Shown here: piece after piece, positions 1-5,924 of the stretch | Layout: every line of letters starts with the position of its first letter | Numbering within the stretch: the first letter of the stretch is position 1 | Source: an uncultured Eubacteriales bacterium | GTDB taxonomy: Bacteria > Bacillota > Clostridia > Oscillospirales > Acutalibacteraceae | Reading direction: 5' to 3' | Assembly: GCA_948815685.1 (NCBI GenBank) | Contig: CAQJOC010000012.1 | Span: forward strand, 1,757 to 11,248 | DNA: 9,492 bases | Notes under the pieces: generated by a model | The model's database searches: none | Told to the model about the DNA's origin: nothing | What the model saw: only the letters and a program-made list of their open reading frames with translations | Made by a program: the position numbers and the translations under genes

Positions 1-1
1 A

Positions 2-1105
2 CAAAATTGTTTGTTTATACATGTTACGCTTGTGCCATACATAGTAGGTTCGGGAGAATATAAATCAAAACCGACTCAACATTCAGTTAAAGAACTTATG
101 TCATTGGGAATAAATCCGGACATAATTGTTGCCAGATGCAGTGAACCGATAGGTGAGGATATTCGCCAAAAAATTTCTCTTTTCTGTAATGTAAAACCTG
201 ACTGTGTTATCGGAAACGTAAATCTTCCCTCACTTTATCATGTACCGTTAATGCTTGAGAAAAGTAAATTTTCGGATATTGTTTGCAGAGAATTATCTCT
301 TGAATGCCCGCCTTGTGATTTAACAGAATGGAATAAAATGCTTGAAAGAATCGATAACCGAGATAAGCAAGTAAAAATAGCGATTGTCGGAAAATATGTA
401 AAACTTCATGATGCCTATTTATCAGTGGCGGAGGCTTTGAATCATGCGGGGTTTGAATTTGCATCTAAGGTAGATATAAAGTGGGTTGACTCTGAACTTG
501 TGACGGAATATACCGTAAAAAGTATGCTTTCTGATTGTGATGGGATTTTAGTGCCCGGTGGATTTGGAAACAGAGGAATAGAAGGAAAAGTTACAGCTAT
601 AAAGTATGCACGTGAAAATAACATACCATATTTAGGGATATGTCTCGGCATGCAGGCTGCAGTAATTGAATTTGCAAGAAATGTTTTGGACATTAAAGAT
701 GCGAATTCAAGAGAATTTGCACCTGAAGGAAAAAATCTTGTTATAGACCTTATGGAACAACAGCAGGGAGTTTCTATAAAAGGTGGTACTATGAGACTTG
801 GAGCATACCCTTGTGTTGCGAAGAAAGGAACTGTCTTGGAAAAACTTTACGGTAAGCAGGAACTTAGTGAACGACACCGTCATAGATATGAATTTAACAA
901 TAAATTTAGAGAAAAGTTTGAAAACATGGGAATGACTATATCAGGAACTTCCCCTAACGGACTTTTAGTAGAGGCAATAGAGGTGCCGAAAAATAGTTTC
1001 TTTGTAGGTGTGCAATATCACCCCGAATTTAAGAGCCGACCTAATCACGCACACCCTCTTTTCAGAGGTTTAATTAAAGCAGCACTCGGGAGGAAAGTTC
1101 AGTGA
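2..1105 (+). CDS. pyrG: CTP synthase, C-terminal two thirds (5' end outside the window)
   Basis: CTP synthase converts UTP, ATP and glutamine to CTP in the cytoplasm (EC 6.3.4.2), the last step of pyrimidine nucleotide synthesis. The frame is open to the left edge, so the 367 residues here lack roughly the first 170 of a protein usually about 535-545 residues long. The TTG at 11 is internal and not a start. The visible part opens in the synthetase domain (LTLVPY, then KPTQHSVKEL). The class I glutamine amidotransferase domain follows, with GGFGNRG, the nucleophile elbow GICLGMQ (Cys codon 641-643) and GVQYHPEF carrying the catalytic His (1019-1021) and Glu (1025-1027). The Cys-His-Glu triad is complete, so the domain should be active. 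The stop codon overlaps the dapL start in GTGA, suggesting co-transcription and translational coupling. The identification is secure; only the 5' end is missing. Confidence 0.97.
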   Translation, partial: QNCLFIHVTLVPYIVGSGEYKSKPTQHSVKELMSLGINPDIIVARCSEPIGEDIRQKISLFCNVKPDCVIGNVNLPSLYHVPLMLEKSKFSDIVCRELSLECPPCDLTEWNKMLERIDNRDKQVKIAIVGKYVKLHDAYLSVAEALNHAGFEFASKVDIKWVDSELVTEYTVKSMLSDCDGILVPGGFGNRGIEGKVTAIKYARENNIPYLGICLGMQAAVIEFARNVLDIKDANSREFAPEGKNLVIDLMEQQQGVSIKGGTMRLGAYPCVAKKGTVLEKLYGKQELSERHRHRYEFNNKFREKFENMGMTISGTSPNGLLVEAIEVPKNSFFVGVQYHPEFKSRPNHAHPLFRGLIKAALGRKVQ

Positions 1106-2292
1106 AAATAAATAAATGCTACAGAAATATTGAAGATAGTTATCTGTTTTCCACAATATCAAAAAAAGTTTCGGAATATAAAGAAAAAAATCCACAGGCC
1201 GATATTATAAGACTTGGAATAGGAGATGTTACGAGACCTCTTTGCCCGGTGGTTACAGAAGCTATGCATAGGGCTGTAGATGAAATGTCGAAAATTGAAA
1301 CTTTTCATGGATATGGGCCGGAACAAGGATATAAATTTCTGAGAGATGCGATTTGTAAAAATTATAAAGAGCTGGGAGTAGATATAAATTCAGGTGAAGT
1401 ATTTATAAGCGATGGTGCTAAAAGTGATGTTGGAAATATACTTGACTTATTTGATAAAGAAAATACTGTTTTGATACCTAACCCTGTTTATCCGGTTTAT
1501 GTCGATACAAACGTAATGGATGGGAGAAAAATTATTTATCTCGATGCAAATGAGGAAAATAAATTTTTACCTATGCCACCAAACGGAATTAGAGCAGACA
1601 TAATTTATATTTGTTCGCCCAATAATCCGACCGGTGCAGCATATAGCAAGATTCAACTTAAAAAATGGGTAGACTATGCTTTAGATTCAAAAGCCATTAT
1701 TTTATATGATGCAGCCTATGAAGCATTTATTGAAGATGATAATTTAGCAAGAAGCATTTTTCAAATTGATGGAGCTGACAAATGTGCCATTGAAATTTGT
1801 TCTTTTTCAAAGACGGCAGGATTTACCGGGACTAGGTGCGGGTATACAGTAATATCGGATGAACTCAAATTTGATGGAATGAGCATAAATAAGATGTGGC
1901 TCAGAAGGCAGTCGACAAAATTTAACGGAGTTTCTTATGTGGTACAAAGAGGTGCGGAAGCTGTTTTTAAAGAAGAAGGCAGGCTTCAGGTAATGGAATC
2001 TATAAATTATTATAAAGAAAACGCAAAGATAATATCAGATTTAATGAAAAATTTCGGCACATGGTTTACGGGAGGGAAAAATTCACCATATATTTGGTTT
2101 AAATGTCCAAGTGGAATGAAGTCATGGGCCTACTTCGACTACCTTTTGGAAAAAACAAATATTGTAGGAACTCCGGGTATAGGATTTGGAGAGAATGGAG
2201 AAGGTTTTTTTAGACTTTCGGCTTTTGGAAGCAGAGAAAACATTATTAAAGCAACGGAAAGAATTAAGAGTCTAAAAGCTCTCGCACAATAA
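1102..2292 (+). CDS. dapL: LL-diaminopimelate aminotransferase
   Basis: DapL is a PLP-dependent fold-type I aminotransferase (EC 2.6.1.83). It makes LL-diaminopimelate from tetrahydrodipicolinate and glutamate in one step, bypassing the acyl-blocked dapD/dapC/dapE route for lysine and peptidoglycan precursors. The 396 residues are close to the family's usual 400-410. The N-terminus (SYLFSTISKKV) is characteristic of the family. Further motifs are LGIGDVT, HGYGPEQG near residue 70, the SPNNPTG loop, the YDAAYEAF stretch, and SFSKTAGFTG, whose Lys237 should form the Schiff base with PLP. RLSAFGSREN near the C-terminus holds the Arg expected to bind the substrate carboxylate. The start is GTG at 1102, supported by GGGAGG at 1088-1093 eight bases upstream and by the 4-bp overlap with pyrG. 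I see no convincing terminator hairpin in the AT-rich 2293-2369 stretch. A related class I/II aminotransferase is the only realistic alternative. Confidence 0.95.
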   Translation: MKINKCYRNIEDSYLFSTISKKVSEYKEKNPQADIIRLGIGDVTRPLCPVVTEAMHRAVDEMSKIETFHGYGPEQGYKFLRDAICKNYKELGVDINSGEVFISDGAKSDVGNILDLFDKENTVLIPNPVYPVYVDTNVMDGRKIIYLDANEENKFLPMPPNGIRADIIYICSPNNPTGAAYSKIQLKKWVDYALDSKAIILYDAAYEAFIEDDNLARSIFQIDGADKCAIEICSFSKTAGFTGTRCGYTVISDELKFDGMSINKMWLRRQSTKFNGVSYVVQRGAEAVFKEEGRLQVMESINYYKENAKIISDLMKNFGTWFTGGKNSPYIWFKCPSGMKSWAYFDYLLEKTNIVGTPGIGFGENGEGFFRLSAFGSRENIIKATERIKSLKALAQ

Positions 2293-2369
2293 AAATAAAT
2301 AAAATTGTTATAAAATAATAGATAAAACAAGAAAAAAGGTAAAAATTAATCAAAATGGAGTAATTGTTC

Positions 2370-2540
2370 TTATTTATTCTTTTTTAACGCTATCTGTTTT
2401 ATTTTTATCTGTAACCTTTCATCTTTTATTACACCTATTCTATGTTTTATTTTAGCAGGATTAAGATTAGTCTGTGTAACTTCTTTTATTGTGCTTTGAC
2501 TAAAGTTATTGAAAATCTTTATATATTTTTTTAGCTTCAT
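2370..2540 (-). CDS. possible small basic protein overlapping the 3' end of the methyltransferase gene (56 codons)
   Basis: An ATG at 2540 opens a frame shifted by one base from the methyltransferase frame. It runs 35 bases through that gene's 3' end and a further 136 bases past its stop, with no stop until TAA at 2372-2370. The product starts MKLKKYIKIF and is rich in Lys, Ile and Gln, with no membrane segment or motif that I recognise. An open run of 56 codons is mildly unusual in DNA this AT-rich. There is no good Shine-Dalgarno site before the ATG, so translation would need coupling to the upstream gene. It may be a chance ORF or a decayed extension of the neighbouring gene. Confidence 0.25.
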   Translation of the reverse strand: MKLKKYIKIFNNFSQSTIKEVTQTNLNPAKIKHRIGVIKDERLQIKIKQIALKKNK

Positions 2541-3258
2541 TGGAGTAATTTTTATTTTTTGTTTGTAAAATTAAATTATTTTCAATTATTACTCCTGTTT
2601 TAGCATTTTTTTTACCTTTTATTAAAAATAATTTGGGAGGTTTTCCCTCCAGATATTCCACAAATTTTAATAACTTGGGTTCTATTTTATTTTGTTTCAT
2701 ATAAAAAATTACATCACAAAGGCGTTCAGATCGGCAACATAGATATAAATATCCTCCGTTATTGAGGAATAAATAAGATAATTTTATAATTTCTTCTATA
2801 TTTATAGTTCTTTCATGACGTGAAATTGTACGTTCTGAAATTTTGCAAGGTTTTTCGAAGGAAAGATATGGGGGATTACACACTACTGAGTCGAAAGCAC
2901 CTATAAATTCGCTATTCTGGGATAAAGTTTTAATATCTTTATTGATAGGAAAGATTTTTTTCTCAAGACCATTCAAGTGTATAGATTTTACCATTAAATC
3001 AAACGCGTGCTTTTGAATTTCTACTGCAGTAATTTTACCTATCTCATGGTTTTTGCACCATAAAAGTGGGATAATTCCACAACCTGACCCAATTTCAAGA
3101 ACTTTGGATTTTGCAGCAGATGAGGAAAAGTCCGCTAAAAGCACAGAATCGGTAGTAAATGATACTTTGTTAGATATAATAATTTTAATTCCGCTGCCGA
3201 GGTCTCTTATCTTTTTATCTAAATTGGTAGGTAGACTTTCTACCAAATCTTTTGCCAA
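2506..3258 (-). CDS. trmN6: TrmN6-like tRNA (adenine-N6) methyltransferase
   Basis: This is a SAM-dependent methyltransferase of the COG4123 group. The characterised member, YfiC/TrmN6, methylates N6 of A37 in tRNA-Val (EC 2.1.1.223). From the chosen start the protein has 250 residues, normal for the family. It shows TDSVLLADF at 36-44, the SAM-binding motif I VLEIGSGCGIIPLL at 53-66, the acidic end of strand 2 (VEIQ, 79-82), and the adenine N6-methylase motif NPPY at 128-131. The frame could begin at a GTG (3276), but AAGGAG lies at 3271-3266, inside that extension and 7 bases before a TTG at 3258. I therefore prefer the TTG start, giving MAKDLVESL. A TATAAT hexamer lies at 3292-3287 just upstream, but its -35 is poor. 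The gene converges on dapL. The family is clear; the exact target tRNA is inferred. Confidence 0.85.
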   Translation of the reverse strand: MAKDLVESLPTNLDKKIRDLGSGIKIIISNKVSFTTDSVLLADFSSSAAKSKVLEIGSGCGIIPLLWCKNHEIGKITAVEIQKHAFDLMVKSIHLNGLEKKIFPINKDIKTLSQNSEFIGAFDSVVCNPPYLSFEKPCKISERTISRHERTINIEEIIKLSYLFLNNGGYLYLCCRSERLCDVIFYMKQNKIEPKLLKFVEYLEGKPPKLFLIKGKKNAKTGVIIENNLILQTKNKNYSNEAKKIYKDFQ

Positions 3259-3357
3259 ATTAATTCTCCTTGTCACGTGTTTTTTTATTATACGAATCTA
3301 AAATTTAGTTTATATGTGCTTTAGCTTAAAAAGTAAAAGATAGATAATATAATTTTT

Positions 3358-3414
3358 TATTTAATATTTTTATTTAATATTTAATATTTTTATTTAATAT
3401 TTAATATTTTTATT
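3358..3414. repeat. AT-only tandem repeat, 20-bp period, about 2.85 copies
   Basis: The unit TTAATATTTTTATTTAATAT occurs twice exactly (3361-3380 and 3381-3400), followed by 14 matching bases (3401-3414) and preceded by 3 matching bases. It contains only A and T. It lies between the divergent starts of the methyltransferase gene and the tRNA gene, about 100 bp upstream of each. No spacers or palindromic repeats are present, so it is not a CRISPR array. It may be slippage-derived, or bent/UP-element-like DNA. Confidence 0.85.
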
Positions 3415-3514
3415 GATTTTGCATTCTTTGTAATTTATCACATTTAATTTCTTTATTATAACATAATTATTTAATTATGAAAATTTTTTCAAATAATTTA
3501 ATATTAAAAATATA

Positions 3515-3543
3515 TTGACAAATATAAAATGCTAATCTATAAT
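3515..3543 (+). promoter_or_regulatory. consensus vegetative promoter of the tRNA gene
   Basis: TTGACA (3515-3520) and TATAAT (3538-3543) are both perfect consensus hexamers with an exact 17-bp spacer. Transcription should start near 3550, about a dozen bases before the mature tRNA 5' end at 3562. The sequence upstream of -35 is A/T-tract rich and could serve as an UP element. This is the expected design for strong, growth-rate-linked stable RNA synthesis. Confidence 0.9.
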
Positions 3544-3561
3544 AGGAATTATTCAATATAA

Positions 3562-3638
3562 GGGCCATTAGCTCAGTTGGTTAGAGCAACCGGCTCATAA
3601 CCGGTTGGTCCGGGGTTCGAGTCCCTGATGGCCCACCA
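3562..3638 (+). tRNA. tRNA with anticodon CAU (elongator Met or Ile2)
   Basis: The 77 bases fold as a full cloverleaf with encoded CCA. The acceptor stem pairs GGGCCAT (3562-3568) with ATGGCCC (3628-3634), and the discriminator is A at 3635. The D stem is GCTC/GAGC. The anticodon stem ACCGG/CCGGT (starting 3589) encloses loop CTCATAA, with CAU at 3596-3598. The variable loop is 5 nt, and the T stem CGGGG/CCCTG (one G-U) has loop TTCGAGT. It is not the initiator, since the first acceptor pair G-C is intact and the anticodon stem lacks three consecutive G-C pairs. CAU could mean elongator Met, or Ile2 after lysidine modification by TilS. The C4-G69 and C5-G68 pairs are compatible with Ile2, but the sequence alone does not settle it. 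Confidence 0.95.
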
Positions 3639-3745
3639 ATTTTTTATATGGATAATTGGTTTATCATATAATCACATAAAAATTTAAGAACAAAAGATAA
3701 TATAATTAAAGTGTTATGAAATTAATAAAATAATAAATTTTATAA

Positions 3746-4694
3746 TTATTCAAAAAATTTTAAGTTTAGCTTTTTAATAATATCTTCATTGAGTGTTAAT
3801 TTTGTGTCTTCAAGATATTTGATAGGCATATTTTGCGGAATATTTCTATTTTCTAAAATTTCTACTGCTTGTTTGGCTGTAAGTTTACCCAGCTGATAAT
3901 AATCAATACCATAACTTGCCGCAGCTCCCTTGTCAGTTAAATTTTCACTGCATACTACAAATTTATTATTTTCGAGAGCTATTTTTGAAAGGCATACCGG
4001 CAGCAGTAATTTTATCAATCGGGACATATAAAGCATCGCATTCCGATATAATTTTTTCCGCAACTTGTTTTATTTCACTAAGCTGGGAAACCGTAGCAAC
4101 TTTAGAATCTAAACCAAGAGTTTTAATTGTTTCATCGGCAATTTGTGCTTGATATGACGGACTTACGTCGATATTTGAGTATAGTATTCCTATATTTTGG
4201 ACATTCGGCTTTAATTTTTTGATAAGTTCAATAGTTTTTGATACGGGAGGCAAATCTGATGTTCCTGTGACATTTGTACAGGGAGTCAGATTAGACTTAA
4301 CTAAATTTGATTTTTCAGGATTAGTTATAGCGGTAATTAAAATAGGAATATCCTTTATGACATTAGCGGCAGCTTGGGCCGAAGGCGTTGAGATGGCTAA
4401 GATTAAATCCGGCCTGTCATTTGCAAATTTTCGGGCGATAGATTCACAATTCGAAAGATCTCCTCCGGCATTGTGAAAATCAAATTTAATATTTTTACCA
4501 TCCTCATATCCTAAATTTTTAAGCTCGTTGATAAATCCTTGTCTTGCATTATTAAGACTTTCATGCTCAACTATTTGAGTTATACCTATTTTAAGAATTT
4601 TATTTTGGTCTTTGTTATTTTTATATTTTGTAATTATAAAGACATTTATTAATATAAAAAATAATAATATCATATGTTTAAATGAAATTTTCAT
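3746..4694 (-). pseudogene. frameshifted second copy of the TrpX-like (COG2984) substrate-binding protein
   Basis: Translation from ATG 4694 (AAGGAG at 4707-4702, 7-nt spacing) gives an N-terminal hydrophobic anchor (LLFFILINVFIITKY). It then gives a type I periplasmic-binding fold closely matching the upstream intact paralogue (shared IELIKKLKPN, GILYS, GTSDL) up to a Met at 3995-3993. After four bases (3992-3989) the match to the paralogue (SKIALENNKF onward) continues in the +1 frame. It runs to TAA 3748-3746, ending KLNLKFFE against KLNLSFMN in the paralogue. The paralogue has 9 bases between the same flanking codons, so a net 5-base loss is the simplest explanation. As written, the first frame stops at 3966, giving a 242-residue product without the last C-terminal subdomain segments. 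Both halves keep good conservation, so the lesion is recent or a sequencing error. Only 18 bp separate it from the preceding gene, implying the same transcript. Confidence 0.88.
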
Positions 4695-4712
4695 AACAAT
4701 TCTCCTTCATGA

Positions 4713-5651
4713 TTAATTCATAAAACTTAAATTTAGTTTATTTAAAACTTCTTCATTCAGTGCTAATTTAGCATCTTTAATGTATTCAATCGGCATATTT
4801 TGCGGAATATCTTGACCGGTTAGAATTTTTTCTGCCTGATTAGCATTAATTAAGCCTAATTCGTAATAATCCATTCCAAATGTTCCAACTGCTCCTTTTG
4901 AAAGTAAATTTACTTCTCCGCAAATTACAGGGATTCCAAACTGCATTGCTGTTTTTGAGATCAGCGTCATATTTGATGCAACAACATTATCTGTGGGCGT
5001 GTATATAGCGTCGACTTTTCCTGATATAGATTCTACTATTTGCTGAATTTCGGTAACCTGACTAAATGTAATCTCTTTAGCATGAAGTCCTAGCTTTTGA
5101 GCTTCACCTAAAGCTATTTCGGCTTGAAATTTAGAATTTGCCTCACTGGAAGAGTACAAAATTCCAATACTTTCTGCATTAGGCTTAAGTTTTTTTATCA
5201 ATTCAATTTGTTTAGAAATAGGAGCCAAATCAGAGGTTCCGCTTATATTGGTATCGGGCTTTTGATTGGATTTTACAAGATTTACATCAACCGGATTGGT
5301 TACTGCAGAAATTAAAATGGGAATTTTTGAAGTTACTGCAGCTGTTGATTGTGCTGCGGGAGTAGCTATTGCAAAAATTAAGTCACAATTTTCGGCCACA
5401 AATTGATTTGCAATTAAGGTACAGTTTGATTGGTCACCTTGTGCATTTTTGTATTCTATTTGCACATTCAAGTTTAATTTGTTTATACCGTCTATAAAAC
5501 CTTGCCTTGAGGCATCCAGAGCTTCGTGTTCAACAAATTGTAAAATACCGATTTTAAAATTTTTTTTATTTGAATTTTTATGTTTTAGCATTAATAAAGT
5601 GATTAATAACATAAAGCCTAAAAATAAAGGCCACCATCGTTTCTGTCCCAT
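4713..5651 (-). CDS. TrpX-like ABC transporter substrate-binding protein, probably for tryptophan/tyrosine
   Basis: This 312-residue protein belongs to the COG2984/PF04392 (ABC_sub_bind) family, whose characterised members bind tryptophan or tyrosine for ABC import. It starts MGQKRWW with one hydrophobic segment (about residues 8-22) and then a basic stretch. No Cys lipobox is present, so it is probably anchored by an uncleaved N-terminal helix rather than by lipid. Family motifs include KIGILQFVEHEALD near the start, GTSDLAPISKQIELIKKLKPN, IGILYSSSE, DAIYTPTDN, and FGMDYYELG followed by NMPIEYIKDAKLALNEE at the C-terminus. The start at 5651 is chosen because AAAGGAG (5666-5660) lies 8 bases upstream and the N-terminus then matches the downstream paralogue. 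The frame is also open in-frame to ATGs at 5735 and 5738, directly behind AGGAGG. No permease or ATPase gene lies in the window. The Trp/Tyr-rich leader peptide upstream independently supports an aromatic amino-acid ligand; the ligand remains inferred. Confidence 0.88.
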   Translation of the reverse strand: MGQKRWWPLFLGFMLLITLLMLKHKNSNKKNFKIGILQFVEHEALDASRQGFIDGINKLNLNVQIEYKNAQGDQSNCTLIANQFVAENCDLIFAIATPAAQSTAAVTSKIPILISAVTNPVDVNLVKSNQKPDTNISGTSDLAPISKQIELIKKLKPNAESIGILYSSSEANSKFQAEIALGEAQKLGLHAKEITFSQVTEIQQIVESISGKVDAIYTPTDNVVASNMTLISKTAMQFGIPVICGEVNLLSKGAVGTFGMDYYELGLINANQAEKILTGQDIPQNMPIEYIKDAKLALNEEVLNKLNLSFMN

Positions 5652-5732
5652 GTTTAAAACTCCTTTATAATAAAGTTTTTTGTTTACAATAATAAATAAG
5701 GGGTATCGTATGTCATAAGATAATAAAATTGT

Positions 5733-5747
5733 CATCATATTCCTCCT
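5733..5747 (-). promoter_or_regulatory. strong extra ribosome binding site with in-frame ATG-ATG upstream of the binding-protein start
   Basis: AGGAGG (5747-5742) lies right after the second leader terminator. It is followed by AAT and two ATG codons (5738-5736 and 5735-5733), the second at an ideal 6-nt spacing. Translation from here stays open and in frame, and enters the binding protein at its own Met (5651) after 28 codons. It would add MTILLSYDIRYP and further residues, including four Tyr. Either this is an alternative start giving an extended N-terminus, or it serves regulation or coupling. The internal start also has a good Shine-Dalgarno site, so I cannot decide between them. Confidence 0.5.
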
Positions 5748-5787
5748 AAAATAAAAAAGAGCCCAACTTTTTGGTGTTAGGCTCTTT
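5748..5787 (-). terminator. second leader terminator (segments 5:6)
   Basis: Read on the minus strand, AAAGAGCCUAAC (5787-5776) pairs over 12 bp (one U-G) with GUUGGGCUCUUU (5767-5756) around the 8-nt loop ACCAAAAA. The run UUUUUUAUUUU follows, ending at 5748. This is a standard Rho-independent terminator, placed immediately before AGGAGG of the downstream gene, so it must be bypassed for expression. Its 5' arm can alternatively pair with upstream leader RNA (see 5780-5808). Confidence 0.88.
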
Positions 5788-5808
5788 AACATATAAATTT
5801 AAAAAGCC
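5780..5808 (-). promoter_or_regulatory. alternative hairpin linking terminator 1 to terminator 2 (candidate second antiterminator)
   Basis: GGCUUUUUAA (5808-5799) is the 3' end of terminator 1 plus its U tract. It can pair over 10 bp (one U-G) with UUAAAGAGCC (5789-5780), the 5' arm of terminator 2, around a 9-nt loop. This pairing is incompatible with both terminators. It would be available when segment 3 is held by segment 2, so relief of terminator 1 should also disarm terminator 2. The complementarity is visible; the function is inferred. Confidence 0.6.
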
Positions 5809-5841
5809 ATTACAAATATCTTTTTTGATACCTGTAATGGC
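5801..5841 (-). terminator. attenuator terminator (segments 3:4)
   Basis: On the minus strand, GCCAUUACAGGUAUC (5841-5827) pairs with GAUAUUUGUAAUGGC (5820-5806) over 15 uninterrupted base pairs (two G-U). The loop is AAAAAA, and UUUUU (5805-5801) follows. It lies about 24 bp after the leader-peptide stop and about 155 bp before the binding-protein start, the place expected for a leader attenuator. Segment 3 is shared with the competing antiterminator. Confidence 0.9.
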
Positions 5842-5862
5842 AAACTAAATATTACAGATATC
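5827..5862 (-). promoter_or_regulatory. antiterminator hairpin (segments 2:3)
   Basis: GAUAUCUGUAAU (5862-5851) pairs over 12 bp (one U-G) with AUUACAGGUAUC (5838-5827) around a 12-nt loop. The second arm is the core of the terminator's 5' arm, so the two structures exclude each other. Its formation requires that segment 2 is not already paired with segment 1 and is not covered by a ribosome. Confidence 0.82.
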
Positions 5863-5876
5863 AATTATCCGTAATA
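5850..5876 (-). promoter_or_regulatory. protector/pause hairpin (segments 1:2) over the Tyr-Tyr-Gly-stop codons
   Basis: UAUUACGGAUA (5876-5866) pairs over 11 bp (one G-U) with UAUCUGUAAUA (5860-5850) around a 5-nt loop. The first arm is exactly the last two Tyr codons, the Gly codon and most of the stop codon of the leader peptide. A ribosome stalled at the aromatic codons would melt it and free segment 2. This is the position of the 1:2 hairpin in enterobacterial trp leaders. Confidence 0.8.
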
Positions 5877-5924
5877 GCTATACCAATTATTCAATTTTAT
5901 CAAATTAAACTGAACAAATTTCAT
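5865..5924 (-). CDS. 19-residue Trp/Tyr-rich leader peptide of the attenuator
   Basis: ATG at 5924 is preceded by GGAG (5938-5935, 10-nt spacing) and opens a 19-codon frame ending TAA at 5867-5865. The product is MKFVQFNLIKLNNWYSYYG. It carries one Trp and three Tyr codons within five codons near its end (Trp at 5885-5883), plus two Phe codons earlier. Its coding end overlaps segment 1 of the alternating hairpins. It starts about 30 nt after the predicted transcription start. Its likely role is to sense charged tRNA-Trp/Tyr by ribosome stalling rather than to act as a protein. Length, codon content and position all match known attenuator leader peptides. Confidence 0.85.
   Translation of the reverse strand: MKFVQFNLIKLNNWYSYYG

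Noticed and set aside
2294..2378. Convergent terminator between dapL and the methyltransferase gene
   Set aside because: The only complementarity found (AATAAATAA with TTATTTATT) is low-complexity, with a loop of nearly 70 nt.
3358..3414. CRISPR array
   Set aside because: The copies are directly adjacent with no unique spacers, are only A/T, and have no cas genes nearby.
3636..3660. Terminator just after the tRNA (CCAATT...AATTGG)
   Set aside because: The arms are only about 6-7 bp and AT-rich, the first arm overlaps the tRNA CCA, and no U tract follows the second arm.
3746..4063. Separate 105-residue gene on the minus strand
   Set aside because: Its C-terminal residues are the missing end of the binding-protein copy, and its N-terminal residues are out-of-frame translation of that same gene. 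It is one frameshifted gene, not two.
5652..5792. Start of the binding protein at ATG 5792, giving 359 residues
   Set aside because: No Shine-Dalgarno site precedes 5792, and the codons run through terminator 2. The extra residues are absent from the paralogue, and good ribosome binding sites exist downstream.
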